DNA of 64,000 nucleotides from CAVUXJ01 sp963814975 (GCA_963814975.1 CAWFFB010000007.1:62001-126000), one strand, 5' to 3'. Positions 9,878 through 18,119 are shown, numbered from the stretch's first letter. Numbers and translations: made by a program. Notes: generated by a model from the letters alone, not told the origin.

Positions 9878-11144
9878 CTGCCCAGATTGAGATTACGAGG
9901 GGTTACGTCGAAGCGAATCGCCTGATCGGGCACCTGCTTGTAACCGCCCCGCGAGGTGCCGGGCTTGAGAAACAGGGCGTCGCCGCCGGTTCCGATCGAG
10001 CTGCGAAAGTCCGGGTCGCCGCTCTGCACGCGGAGACTCACTCGAATCTTCCGCACCCTGAAGAGATCGGCGTCGAACCGATTGGCATTGTCGACAGTCG
10101 GACACCAGGGACCATCGGTCAAGTCTGCGGCGGTCATCCGCACGAGGCCGCCGCCCGGCGCCCCCAGCGCCGGCAGCCGAGGCTGCTGCTGGCCGGCGAC
10201 CACGATCAACGTGCAGTTCTCCCCAGCCGGCCACGGCGCCTGCGCGACGCCAAGCGCCGGCGGCCTCGGACCGTAAGTGGTCGATCGGTCGATGCCCGGC
10301 CGACGCAGCGTCGGCGGATCGGGATCGCCGTAGTATTCGAAGTCCAGCGCGACAACGTTGTCCACGACAGGCACCGCCGTCAGGTATCCGTCGTAGTGCA
10401 TCAGCTGATCGGTCGTCGTGTCGAGGTAATACACGTGCTGCTGGACCTGGGCGACCTTGGCATGCCGGGACCGTACGCCTTGGACAGGGGCCCTGCTGGT
10501 TGTGCTGCAAGTGACCGGCGTTGCCCTGCACCTCGGTGACCGTCATCGGGTCGAACGAGCCCGTGTCGTCGAACAGCAGAACCTGCATCCCCTCCTCGAA
10601 TCCGCAGAGCGATCCTTGCCGACGTGGACGGACAGTTCGGTGGATTGTTCACCTTCAACTCCGCCGAGGTGGCCGGCATCGAGGTCCGAGACGAGTCGTC
10701 TGCGCGAACGTCGAGGGCACATAGAACAGCGTGATGGCGTCGCTCCTGAATGTCTCCGGCGGGTCGTCGTAGGCGGCCAGGAATGCCGATCTTGTTGGGC
10801 TGAACCGAGGCGAAAAAGCCGTTGAGGCTCCCGGCGAGCGACCCGGTATACGCCCCGGCGCCTGCCATCACGAGATCGTGCTTCAGCGTATCGACGCCCA
10901 CACGCAGACGCTGCTGCACGTCGGCCATCTCCGGCTGGGCCTGGAAAATGCCGCCCGACGGGTTCATGACCGTGAAGACCCCGGCGGTCACCGTCATCAT
11001 GATGGCGGTCGACACCAGCAGCTCGACCAACGTAAAGCCGTCTTCCGTCGCGAAGCGTCGTGTCGAGCCGCCCAGCAAGGCGCTGCCCAAGCGGGTTTGA
11101 CTCGCTGGTGCATCACATGTCGGCGTGCAGGCACGGCTAATCAT
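9874..11144 (-). CDS. pilW: PilW-family minor pilin (at least four frameshifts)
   Basis: The prepilin cleavage and helix motif GFTLVELLVSTAIMMTVTAGVF lies about 37 residues from the ATG at 11144, as in PilW. The protein continues through MADVQQRLRVGVDTLKHDLVMAGAG, typical of PilW. The product is spread over three frames: breaks near 10782 (after NKIGIP), near 10700, near 10600-10620 (before EEGMQVLLFDD), near 10480-10490 (after NQQGP) and near 10455 (before KVAQVQQHVYYLDTTT). The last frame ends at 9874 with DVTPRNLNLGR. Restored length is about 420 residues. The ATG overlaps the pilV stop by four bases. The density of breaks looks like a low-accuracy stretch, because neighbouring pilX and pilV are intact. 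Confidence 0.82.
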
Positions 11145-11719
11145 TGCGATTTCCTCGTCTTGACCGTCATGAGACGCGCTTCGTCGCGCAGCCGGCGCGT
11201 GGATCCCTCGTCGCTGTCCGCGGTGCCTCGATTGCGCGACTTCGTGACCAGGACCTGCAGGATCACCGTGTTGTTGGGATTGGTCGGCAACGGCTCGACC
11301 GACCAGCGCCGGACATAGACCGCCTGGGCGGGAACCGTCGACCCGCCGCCGATGATGCGGCCGAACCCGTCGACGTAGTCGACGTAGCCGTCGACGTTCG
11401 ACCTGAGACTGTTGGACGGCGAGGGCGACAGCCCCGGACCGCCGGTGCCCGACTGGATCGGCAGCGCGATGTTCGACGACGTATCGGTCAGCGGCAAGCC
11501 GATGATGTCGAAGCCCCACGTGAGGCCGCGCAGTTGCTCCATCTTCTGTTCGGCGAGCACCGCCGCGAACGTCCCCGTCCGCGCCGACGTGTTGTCGGCC
11601 ATCGAGATCGCGAACATCTGCCCGAGAACGACCACCGCTCCCGCCAGCAGTCCGGTCGCGACAATCGTCTCGACCAGCGAGAAGCCCGATTCGGATTTAC
11701 TGGATGCGAATTTTGCCAA
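11141..11719 (-). CDS. pilV: PilV-like minor pilin
   Basis: A 192-residue type IV pilin-like protein. The class III signal SESG/FSLVETIVATG (cleavage after Gly12, Glu at mature position 5) is followed by a hydrophobic helix and the segment AVLAEQKMEQLRGLTWG common in PilV/GspI proteins. Minor pilins of this type form the pilus-initiation complex in the inner membrane. The ATG at 11719 lies inside the end of the upstream gspH/fimT gene (23-base overlap), and its stop overlaps pilW. Confidence 0.82.
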   Translation of the reverse strand: MAKFASSKSESGFSLVETIVATGLLAGAVVVLGQMFAISMADNTSARTGTFAAVLAEQKMEQLRGLTWGFDIIGLPLTDTSSNIALPIQSGTGGPGLSPSPSNSLRSNVDGYVDYVDGFGRIIGGGSTVPAQAVYVRRWSVEPLPTNPNNTVILQVLVTKSRNRGTADSDEGSTRRLRDEARLMTVKTRKSQ

Positions 11720-12272
11720 GACTATTCACCTGAATGGATTTGCTTGATGAGCCCTTCGCCAGACTTATCGTGACTGGCGCGGCTAGCACTTGTGCGTCGC
11801 CAGGCGCATGAACGCTTCCGTCGGGCCAGAATTCGAGCGTCGCCACCGCAGTAAACGTGACGCTCGAGTACAACTGCAGCGGCGGGCCGTCGTTGTTCGG
11901 GCGCGTTAGCGGGTTGCTGTCCGCCGCCGGAAACGGATATCCGCACCGCGCTACCGCGCGCGCCTCCGCATCGTCGGCGTGCAGGACGTTGACGGTGCCG
12001 ATCACTTCGACCCGCCGATACCTCCCGGTCGCCGGACAATTGAAGCGAACACGAATGGGGCGATTCGTTGCGACAGCGGACAGCCTCGCCGACTGCAACT
12101 CTCTTTCCACGTTGCGCGTCTCGAGGCCAAGGCGCTGACCCTCGAAGGCATTCGTGACGAGCGGCACCGAGATCGCGGACACCGTGGCAAAAACGGCCAA
12201 CGTTGCTATGGTGTCCACGAGCGAAAAACCTGCAGCGCCTTGAAGTCCACCGTTACGCCAGTTTCCAAGCAT
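11697..12272 (-). CDS. GspH/FimT-family pseudopilin, first gene of minor-pilin operon
   Basis: The prepilin motif AAG/FSLVDTIATLAVFATVSAISVPLV is followed by a GspH/FimT-like domain with LETRNVERELQSARLSAVATNRPIRVRF, a family hallmark. The position-5 residue of the mature protein is aspartate rather than the usual glutamate. From the ATG at 12272 the leader is 15 residues; an in-frame ATG at 12329 would give a 34-residue leader. A strong AAGGAGGAG at about 12300-12310 lies between the two starts, and the nearest ATG it fits is out of frame, so the start is uncertain. It probably heads the operon running down to 4145. Confidence 0.78.
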   Translation of the reverse strand: MLGNWRNGGLQGAAGFSLVDTIATLAVFATVSAISVPLVTNAFEGQRLGLETRNVERELQSARLSAVATNRPIRVRFNCPATGRYRRVEVIGTVNVLHADDAEARAVARCGYPFPAADSNPLTRPNNDGPPLQLYSSVTFTAVATLEFWPDGSVHAPGDAQVLAAPVTISLAKGSSSKSIQVNSLGKIRIQ

Positions 12273-12408
12273 GTCTCTCAGGTGCGCATCGCCTGGGTGT
12301 CTCCTCCTTCGGGTGGACGCGATATTCATAGACGGATGATGCGCAAGCGACGAGCCGCAATGCTCGGTCAGCTATTTACCCCGTAAGTTCATGAATTGAT
12401 TGGTGATT

Positions 12409-12433
12409 GACGTCATGACGGTTCTGACGTCGA
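12409..12433. promoter_or_regulatory. Paired TGACGTC sites upstream of the minor-pilin operon
   Basis: TGACGTCA at 12409-12416 and TGACGTCG at 12426-12433 share a palindromic GACGTC core and are spaced 17 bp start to start. They lie about 140 bases upstream of the GspH/FimT start. Two equal palindromes at a non-integral turn spacing could be an operator; no regulator is known here. Confidence 0.35.
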
Positions 12434-12654
12434 AAAGGATGTGTCGCGTTATAGACCGCGGCGTTACGGTATCGTAATCGACAGTTCAGGAAGACAATGG
12501 AGTCATATTAAGTCTCTACAGTACGAATCGTCTGCGCCTTGGGGTGCGAGGGATGGATCGCGTGGGATGCGGGGATGGATGCAGATAGCATCGAGGTGTT
12601 CGTAGTAGCCCTCTTCTCGGGGCTCACCGGAAGCTGTAACGGGGTAGAAGCGGC

Positions 12655-12670
12655 CCGGAGGGGACTCCGG
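12655..12670 (-). terminator. Hairpin just past frr
   Basis: CCGGAG at 12655-12660 and CTCCGG at 12665-12670 form a 6-bp GC-rich stem with a four-base loop, starting five bases beyond the frr stop on the minus strand. No U-tract follows, so it is a weak candidate terminator for the translation operon. Confidence 0.4.
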
Positions 12671-12675
12671 TCGCG

Positions 12676-13245
12676 TCAACGCCCCAGCAACTCCGAATCC
12701 TTCTTCTTCTGCAGGTCGTCGATCTGTTTGATGTGGCTGTCGGTGATTTTCTGCACCTCGTCGAGCCCCTTCTTCTCGTCGTCCTCGGACAGCTTGTGGT
12801 CCTTCAACAGTTTCTTGAGCCGATCGTTGGCATCCCGGCGGACCTGGCGGACGACGTTGCGACCATCCTCGGCCAGCTTGTGCACGTGACGGGACAGCTC
12901 CTTGCGGCGCTCTTCGGTCAACGCGGGCAGGGGAATGCGGACGACCTTGCCGTCGTTCGAGGGGTTGAGGCCGAGGTCGGAGGCGCGAATCGCTTTTTCA
13001 ATCGCCCCGAGCTGCGACGGGTCGAACGGCTGCGCCACGATCAGCGTGGGCTCCGGGACTGAAAGGCCGGCGACCTGATTCAGCGGCACCCTCGCGCCGT
13101 AGGCTTCGACGTGGACCGCGTCGAGAATCGTGACCGACGCCCGTCCCGTCCGCACCCCTGCCAGTTCGTGCCGCACGTGCTCGAGTCCGACGCGCATCCG
13201 CTTGGTCACTTCTGCATATAGCTCTTTCAGATCGTGAACGTCCAT
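12676..13245 (-). CDS. frr: Ribosome recycling factor
   Basis: A 189-residue protein, the normal RRF length is about 185. RRF with EF-G splits post-termination ribosomes in the cytoplasm. Family motifs are visible: VRTGRASVTILDAVHVEAYGA (hinge region), NQVAGLSVPEPTLIVAQPFD, NPSNDGKVVRIPLPALTEERRKEL and the C-terminal helix with DLQKKKDSEL. It is the last gene of rplM-rpsI-rpsB-tsf-pyrH-frr, 19 bases after pyrH, the order tsf-pyrH-frr being widely conserved. Confidence 0.97.
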   Translation of the reverse strand: MDVHDLKELYAEVTKRMRVGLEHVRHELAGVRTGRASVTILDAVHVEAYGARVPLNQVAGLSVPEPTLIVAQPFDPSQLGAIEKAIRASDLGLNPSNDGKVVRIPLPALTEERRKELSRHVHKLAEDGRNVVRQVRRDANDRLKKLLKDHKLSEDDEKKGLDEVQKITDSHIKQIDDLQKKKDSELLGR

Positions 13246-13264
13246 CGGGATGTCTCCGCAATCG

Positions 13265-13990
13265 TTACGGTGTCACGAGCGATCCCACCGCTTCGCCGGT
13301 GATCGCCCGCAGGATATTCCCCGGCGTGCGCAGGTTGAAGACCATGATCGGCAGGCGATTGTCCATGCAGAGCGAGACGGCCGTCGAGTCCATCACCTTC
13401 AGGCCCTGCTCGAGGACCTGGAGGTAGGAGATGCGCTCGAACCTCGACGCCTCGGGATGAATCATCGGATCGGCGTCGTAGATCCCGTCCACCTTGGTGG
13501 CCTTGAAGATGACCTCCGCCTTGATCTCCATCGCGCGCAGGGCCGCAGCCGTATCGGTGCTGAAGTACGGGTTGCCGGTGCCGCCGCCGAAGACCACGAC
13601 GCGTCCCTTCTCGAGGTGGCGAATCGCGCGGCGGCGAATGAACGGCTCGGCGACCGCCCGCATTTCGATCGCCGTGACCACACGGGTCACGATATTCTGC
13701 TGCTCGAGCGCGTCCTGCAACGCGAGCGCATTGATGATCGTCGCGAGCATCCCCATGTAGTCGGCCGTCGCGCGGTCCATGCCGCGCGCGCTTGCCGCCA
13801 CACCCCGGAAGATATTGCCGCCGCCGATCACAATCGCCGTCTGGACGCCCATGCCCTGGATCTCGGCGACATCCTTGGCGATCTGCGTGGCCACCACGGG
13901 GTCGATGCCGTAGGTCTGATCGCCCATCAGGGCCTCGCCGGACAGCTTCAGGAGGATCCGTTTGTAGGCGAGAGCGGGGGAGGGCGTCAC
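13265..13990 (-). CDS. pyrH: UMP kinase
   Basis: A 241-residue hexameric UMP kinase of the amino acid kinase fold, converting UMP to UDP in pyrimidine nucleotide synthesis. Motifs: ILLKLSGEALMG (phosphate-binding), VIGGGNIFRG, GRATADYMGMLATIINALALQDALE, VVFGGGTGNPYFSTDTAAALRA and TVSLCMDN-like VSLCMDNRLPIMVFNL near the C-terminus. It starts ten bases after the tsf stop on the minus strand. GTP activation and UTP inhibition are known for the family. Confidence 0.97.
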   Translation of the reverse strand: MTPSPALAYKRILLKLSGEALMGDQTYGIDPVVATQIAKDVAEIQGMGVQTAIVIGGGNIFRGVAASARGMDRATADYMGMLATIINALALQDALEQQNIVTRVVTAIEMRAVAEPFIRRRAIRHLEKGRVVVFGGGTGNPYFSTDTAAALRAMEIKAEVIFKATKVDGIYDADPMIHPEASRFERISYLQVLEQGLKVMDSTAVSLCMDNRLPIMVFNLRTPGNILRAITGEAVGSLVTP

Positions 13991-13999
13991 GAACGATGA

Positions 14000-14869
14000 T
14001 TATAGAGCAGCTTCGCCCACCTTCAATCGTGCGAACCGGTTCACCGTCAGCGGGACGCCGAGCGCCTTCGCCGCCGACGCAAGGACGTCGGCCACGGTCA
14101 TCTTCGGATCGCGGATCGACGCCTGGTCGGGCAGGACGACCTGCTGATAGTAGCTGCCGAGCTTGCCGTCGATGATCTTGTCAATGACGGCCGCCGGCTT
14201 GCCGGAGCCCTCCATCTGGGCGCGGTAGATCGCCCGCTCCTTCTCGAGGATCTCGACCGGCACGGCCGAGCGGGACACGTATGCCGGGCTGGCCGCGGCG
14301 ATCTGCATCGCGATCTCTTTCACCAGGGTCGCAAACTCTTCCCGGGCCGTCAGGGCGGGTGGGACGCCGCCGAATTCGACCTGGACGCCGATTTTGCCGC
14401 CCATGTGGATGTACTGGCCGATATACCCGTCACCGGCATAGCGGACGAAGCGGGGGACCGCCATGTTTTCACCGAGCTTTCCGATGCCCTCGGCCACGCG
14501 CAGGTGCACGGGTCCCTGCGGATCCTTCAGCCAGCTCTCGGTGGCCGCGTCGCCGGCACTGTCGATGGCGGTCAGCACGTCGCGCACCAGCGCCTGGAAG
14601 TCGTCGGTGCGCGCGACGAAATCGGATTCGCAGTTGACCTCCACGAGAATGCCTTTCGAGCGATCGGCGGACACGAGCTGCCCGATGACGCCTTCCGACG
14701 TGGCGCGCCCGGCCTTCTTGGCGGCGCTGGCCAGGCCCTTTTTTCGCAGGATCGTCGTGGCTTCCTCAACGTTGCCACCCGCCTCCTCGAGCGCGGTCTT
14801 GCAGTCCATCATGCCCGCACCGGTCTGGTCGCGGAGCTTCTTCACGTCGCTTGCGGTGATCGTCGCCAT
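14000..14869 (-). CDS. tsf: Elongation factor Ts
   Basis: A 289-residue EF-Ts, the guanine nucleotide exchange factor for EF-Tu. The N-terminal UBA-like domain has the signature KKLRDQTGAGMMDCKTALEEAGG with TILRKKGLASAAKKAGRATSEG; the core contains EVNCESDFVARTDDF, which includes the conserved TDDF that contacts EF-Tu. Further conserved parts are HMGGKIGVQVEF and LPDQASIRDPKMTVADVL. It follows rpsB across a 180-base gap that contains a large repeat hairpin. Confidence 0.97.
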   Translation of the reverse strand: MATITASDVKKLRDQTGAGMMDCKTALEEAGGNVEEATTILRKKGLASAAKKAGRATSEGVIGQLVSADRSKGILVEVNCESDFVARTDDFQALVRDVLTAIDSAGDAATESWLKDPQGPVHLRVAEGIGKLGENMAVPRFVRYAGDGYIGQYIHMGGKIGVQVEFGGVPPALTAREEFATLVKEIAMQIAAASPAYVSRSAVPVEILEKERAIYRAQMEGSGKPAAVIDKIIDGKLGSYYQQVVLPDQASIRDPKMTVADVLASAAKALGVPLTVNRFARLKVGEAAL

Positions 14870-14886
14870 GGTGAGGCCAGTAAATC

Positions 14887-15043
14887 GGAGTTGGAGAATT
14901 TGGTGAGCTCGAGAATCGGTGAATCGGTGAGTTGGAGAATTGGTGCGCCGGAAATCGCTCGGTTGGTGATGTCAAGACCTGGAGAATTCAACTCTCCCAT
15001 TCACCAATTCGCTCACTCGCGCGTTCGCTAGTTCATTGATTGT
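14887..15043. repeat. Octamer-unit inverted arms between rpsB and tsf
   Basis: The left arm (about 14887-14944) is a head-to-tail run of 8-nt units: GAGTTGGA, GAATTTGGT, GAGCTCGA, GAATCGGT, GAATCGGT, GAGTTGGA, GAATTGGT. The right arm (about 14982-15036), read on the minus strand, gives GAACTAGC, GAACGCGC, GAGTGAGC, GAATTGGT, GAATGGGA, GAGTTGAA. The arms are therefore inverted copies of the same degenerate unit and can pair, for example GAATTGGTG with CACCAATTC. The structure lies inside the translation operon, so it would be present in the mRNA. Confidence 0.8.
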
Positions 15044-15052
15044 GCGGATCGA

Positions 15053-15856
15053 TCATGCCGAGGCCGGCGCCACTTCGCGCGGACGGCGGGCTGGACGCTG
15101 CTGCGCGCGCCGGACCTCGTCGCCGCCGCGTCCCTGGTCGGCGTCGCGGGTCGCTTCGACGTCGGCCGATTCCTTCATCCCGCGGCCCTCCAGGACGGCG
15201 TCGGCGATGCGGGACGCGAACAGCCGAATGGCGCGCAGGGCGTCGTCGTTGCCCGGGATCACCAGATCCACTTCGTCGGGATCGCAGTTGGTGTCGACGA
15301 TGCCGAGCACCGGAATCTTCAGCTTGCGGGCCTCGTCGACCGCAATCTTTTCCTTCCTGGTATCGACCACGAACACCGCGTCGGGCAGACGGGTCATGCC
15401 GCGGATGCCTTCCAGGTTCTTCAGCAGCTTCTTGCGTTCCTTCTCGTTGCGCGCGATCTCCTTCTTCGACAGCGTGTCGTAACGGCCGTCGGTGGTCATC
15501 GCTTCGAGATCGCGGAGCCGCCCGAGACTTCGTTGAATCGTGGCGAAGTTGGTGAGCAACCCGCCGAGCCACCGCTCGTTCACGGAGAACATGCCGCAGC
15601 GCTGCGCCTCTTCGGCGATGACGTCCTTGGCCTGACGCTTGGTGCCGACGAACAGAATCGTACGACCTTCGGCAGCGAGCCGGGTGACGAATTCCTCGGC
15701 CTCCCGGAACAGCTTGACCGTCTTGCCCAGATCGATGATGTAGATGCCGTTCCGCTCGCCGAAGATGTATTCCTTCATCTTCGGATTCCACCGCTTGGTC
15801 TGGTGTCCGAAGTGAACCCCCGCCTCCACCAGGTCTTTCATCGCGATCGGCGCCAA
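15053..15856 (-). CDS. rpsB: 30S ribosomal protein S2
   Basis: A 267-residue S2, slightly longer than the usual 240-255 because of a charged C-terminal tail from about residue 228 rich in arginine and glutamate. Family motifs: LVEAGVHFGHQTKRWNPKM, YIFGERNGIYIIDLGKT, FVGTKRQAKD, NERWLGGLLTNF and VVDTRKEKIAVDEARKLKIPVLGIVDTNCDPD. S2 binds the 30S head-body junction. In most bacteria it is paired with tsf, as here, downstream of rpsI. Confidence 0.97.
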   Translation of the reverse strand: MAPIAMKDLVEAGVHFGHQTKRWNPKMKEYIFGERNGIYIIDLGKTVKLFREAEEFVTRLAAEGRTILFVGTKRQAKDVIAEEAQRCGMFSVNERWLGGLLTNFATIQRSLGRLRDLEAMTTDGRYDTLSKKEIARNEKERKKLLKNLEGIRGMTRLPDAVFVVDTRKEKIAVDEARKLKIPVLGIVDTNCDPDEVDLVIPGNDDALRAIRLFASRIADAVLEGRGMKESADVEATRDADQGRGGDEVRRAQQRPARRPREVAPASA

Positions 15857-15874
15857 ATGTCCTCCACTCCTTTG

Positions 15875-15966
15875 TTGCAGACTTCAGATTGCGGATTGCA
15901 GATTCATTGCAGATTGAGCGCCAAATCTGAAATGCAATCTGCAATCTGCAATCTGCAATCTGCGGT
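15875..15966. repeat. Heptamer-unit inverted arms between rpsI and rpsB
   Basis: The left arm (about 15877-15918) reads CAGACTT, CAGATTG, CGGATTG, CAGATTC, ATTG, CAGATTG. The right arm (about 15923-15966), read on the minus strand, has four CAGATTG copies in a row followed by CATTT and CAGATTT. The arms are inverted and would form a long hairpin in the rpsI-rpsB transcript. The same CAGATTG unit recurs near 60350. Confidence 0.85.
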
Positions 15967-15978
15967 TTCCTGAGATTG

Positions 15979-16371
15979 CTATCGTTTACTGAACTGGAAG
16001 CGTTTCCGCGCCCCTGCCATGCCGTACTTCTTCCGCTCCTTGGCGCGGGCGTCGCGCGTGAGCAGCCCCTCGTCCTTCAACTTCTTGCGGAGCTCGAGGT
16101 TGTATCCGACCAACGCCCGGGCGATGCCGAGCCGCACGGCGCCCGCCTGCCCCGACACGCCGCCTCCGGCCACTGTCGCCAGGATGTCGAACTTGTCGGC
16201 GGTTTCGGTGAGCACCAGCGGCTGCCGGATTTCGGTGCGCAGCGCTTCGGTCGGAAAGAACGCGTCGAAGGTGCGGCGGTTGATGCTGATGGCCCCGGTT
16301 CCGGGGCGAAGAAACACGCGGGCGGTTGAGGTCTTGCGGCGTCCGGTTCCGTAGTATTGAACAGCGGCCAC
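15979..16371 (-). CDS. rpsI: 30S ribosomal protein S9
   Basis: A 130-residue S9, the normal length. Motifs: YYGTGRRKTSTARVFLRPGTG, the central GGGVSGQAGAVRLGIARAL, and the C-terminal LTRDARAKERKKYGMAGARKRFQFSKR whose final Lys-Arg reaches the ribosomal P site. The GTG at 16371 is chosen because it starts at the family N-terminus one base after the rplM stop; an open frame upstream belongs to the antiparallel reading of rplM. It is translationally close-coupled to rplM. Confidence 0.96.
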   Translation of the reverse strand: MAAVQYYGTGRRKTSTARVFLRPGTGAISINRRTFDAFFPTEALRTEIRQPLVLTETADKFDILATVAGGGVSGQAGAVRLGIARALVGYNLELRKKLKDEGLLTRDARAKERKKYGMAGARKRFQFSKR

Positions 16372-16372
16372 G

Positions 16373-16810
16373 TTACGCCACCTCCAGCTTGGAGGGCTTC
16401 TGCGCCGTGTGCGGATGGTCCGGGCCGGCGTACACCTTGAGTTTGCGAAACATCGCTTCTCCCAGCTTGGTCTTGGGCAGCATGCCGCGAACGGCATCTT
16501 CAACAAGGCGCTCGGGGTGCCGCTGGCGTACCAGGCGCGCGCGCGTCTCCCGCAAGCCCCCTTCGTAACCGGAGTGCTGGCGATAAATCTTCTGGTCTTC
16601 CTTGCGGCCCGTGAGCTTCACCTTCGCGGCGTTGACCACGACGACGTGATCGCCGAGATCCAGGAACGGTGTATAGGTCGGTTTGTGTTTTCCCTGGAGC
16701 AGGCGGGCAGCGGCGGTCGCGATCCGGCCGAGCACCCGGTCGTCCGCGTCGACGACATGCCAGTGTCCGCCTTCACCGATCCGACGCGCGGTCCCTATGA
16801 ACGTAGACAT
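16373..16810 (-). CDS. rplM: 50S ribosomal protein L13
   Basis: A 145-residue L13. Motifs: WHVVDADDRVLGRIATAAARLLQGKHKPTYTP, DHVVVVNAAKVKLTGRK, YRQHSGYEGGL and the C-terminal AVRGMLPKTKLGEAMFRKLKVYAGPDHPH. The ATG at 16810 starts MSTFIGT; 12 extra in-frame codons upstream look non-coding. It is the first gene of the translation operon, 117 bases downstream of the predicted promoter start. Pairing with rpsI is nearly universal. Confidence 0.96.
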   Translation of the reverse strand: MSTFIGTARRIGEGGHWHVVDADDRVLGRIATAAARLLQGKHKPTYTPFLDLGDHVVVVNAAKVKLTGRKEDQKIYRQHSGYEGGLRETRARLVRQRHPERLVEDAVRGMLPKTKLGEAMFRKLKVYAGPDHPHTAQKPSKLEVA

Positions 16811-16933
16811 CCCAGAAACAGACCTTTCGTCCTTCCGTGCGCGCAACCGCCTTTCAAGCCGCGCGCAATCCTATGTAGGGGATTCCCCGCCTGGCTCGAA
16901 CTGTCGGGCGGGTCCAGGCAACGGTAAACCCAA

Positions 16934-16961
16934 ATGATACAGCGTTTCTGGGGACTGTCAA
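16934..16961 (-). promoter_or_regulatory. Sigma70-type promoter of the rplM translation operon
   Basis: On the minus strand TTGACA (16956-16961) is followed by a 16-base spacer and TATCAT (16934-16939), close to consensus -35 and -10 boxes. Transcription would start near 16927, leaving a leader of roughly 117 bases before the rplM ATG. It lies in the divergent gap between rplM and pilM. Confidence 0.75.
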
Positions 16962-17054
16962 GAGCGGGACGAGTTTGGCCGATAAACCAGGACGGACCAC
17001 ATCGGGTTTTCCGGGCGATTACGCGCTGTTCAGGGCGCGGTGGGGGTAACGACT

Positions 17055-18119
17055 GTGTTTGGTCTCGGCAAGAACAAGGCGATTGTCGGTCTCGACATCG
17101 GGTCGAGCGCGGTGAAGGCCGTCGAACTGAAGGCGGCGGGGAAGGGCTACCGGGTGACCGCCTTCGGGAGCGAACCGCTCCCGCCCGACAGCATCGTCGA
17201 CGGCGCCATCATCGACGGGACCGCCGTCGCCGACGCGATCCGCCGCGTGTTCGAGAACAAGGCGTTCAAGTCCAAGGGGGTGGCCGCCTCGTTGTCCGGC
17301 AACGCCGTCATCGTAAAGAAAATGACTCTTCCGGTGATGACGGAGGCCGAGCTCGGAGAATCAATCTACTGGGAAGCGGAGCAATACATTCCCTTCGACA
17401 TCCAGGACGTCAACCTCGATTACCAGATTCTCGATCCCGGCACCATGGCCGACGCCAAAGGCACGATGGAGGTGCTGCTGGTGGCGGCGAAGAAGGAGAA
17501 GATCGCGGACTATACCGGCGTCATCGCGCAGGCCGGCCGCGTGCCGGTCGTCGTGGACGTCGACGCCTTCGCACTGCAGAACGCGTACGAGGTGAACTAC
17601 TCGCCCGAGGCAGGGTCGATCGTCGTCCTGCTGAATGCCGGCGCGAGCGCCATCAACATCAACATCCTCAGCGGTGACCAGTCGCTGTTCACGCGGGACA
17701 TCTCGATCGGAGGCAACGCCTACACCGAGGCGATCCAGAAGGAATTGAACCTGCCCTTTGAAAGCGCCGAACAGGCGAAAAAGGGGCTCCCGGTCGAGAA
17801 CCTCACCTTCGAGGAAATCCGGCCGGTGCTCCACGCGATGACCGAGAACGTGCTGCTGGAGATTCAGAAGACCTTCGACTTCTTCAAGGCCACCGCCGCC
17901 TCCGACCGGATCGATCGCATCCTGCTCAGCGGCGGCGCCTCGTCGGTTGACGGCTTCGTCGCGGCGCTCGAGGAGCGGTTCGGCGCACCCGTCGAGGCCT
18001 TCGATCCGTTCAAGAAGATCGCCTTCGACGCGAAGAAGCTCGGGATGGACAGCGAGCATCTGCTCTCGACGGCCGCGGTGGCCGTCGGGCTCGCCTTGAG
18101 AAAAGCGGGCGATCGATGA
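17055..18119 (+). CDS. pilM: PilM, cytoplasmic actin-like type IV pilus assembly ATPase
   Basis: A 354-residue protein, the typical PilM length. The actin/FtsA fold shows in IVGLDIGSSAVKAVEL (phosphate 1), the nucleotide-binding DISIGGNAYTEAI and ILLSGGASSVDGF. PilM binds the cytoplasmic N-terminus of PilN and connects the pilus ring to PilB. The GTG at 17055 is chosen because MFGLGKNKAIVGLDIG is the family start and a GGGGGT element lies about nine bases upstream; a GTG five codons earlier is possible. First gene of pilMNOPQ; its stop overlaps pilN by four bases. Confidence 0.95.
   Translation: MFGLGKNKAIVGLDIGSSAVKAVELKAAGKGYRVTAFGSEPLPPDSIVDGAIIDGTAVADAIRRVFENKAFKSKGVAASLSGNAVIVKKMTLPVMTEAELGESIYWEAEQYIPFDIQDVNLDYQILDPGTMADAKGTMEVLLVAAKKEKIADYTGVIAQAGRVPVVVDVDAFALQNAYEVNYSPEAGSIVVLLNAGASAININILSGDQSLFTRDISIGGNAYTEAIQKELNLPFESAEQAKKGLPVENLTFEEIRPVLHAMTENVLLEIQKTFDFFKATAASDRIDRILLSGGASSVDGFVAALEERFGAPVEAFDPFKKIAFDAKKLGMDSEHLLSTAAVAVGLALRKAGDR

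Larger units (their letters stand above)
12330..12675. other. Gap between frr and the minor-pilin operon
   Basis: About 346 bases with no recognisable gene. It is notably richer in A/T around 12400-12500 than its surroundings, as expected for a promoter region serving the minor-pilin operon on the minus strand. It contains the paired TGACGTC sites and, at its right end, a hairpin next to the frr stop. A TATAAC hexamer on the minus strand near 12451 could be a -10 box, but no convincing -35 partner is visible. Confidence 0.5.

Noticed and set aside
14887..15966. CRISPR array in the repeat-bearing gaps
   Set aside because: Units are 7-8 nt with no regular spacers and no cas genes; inverted arms are not a CRISPR design.
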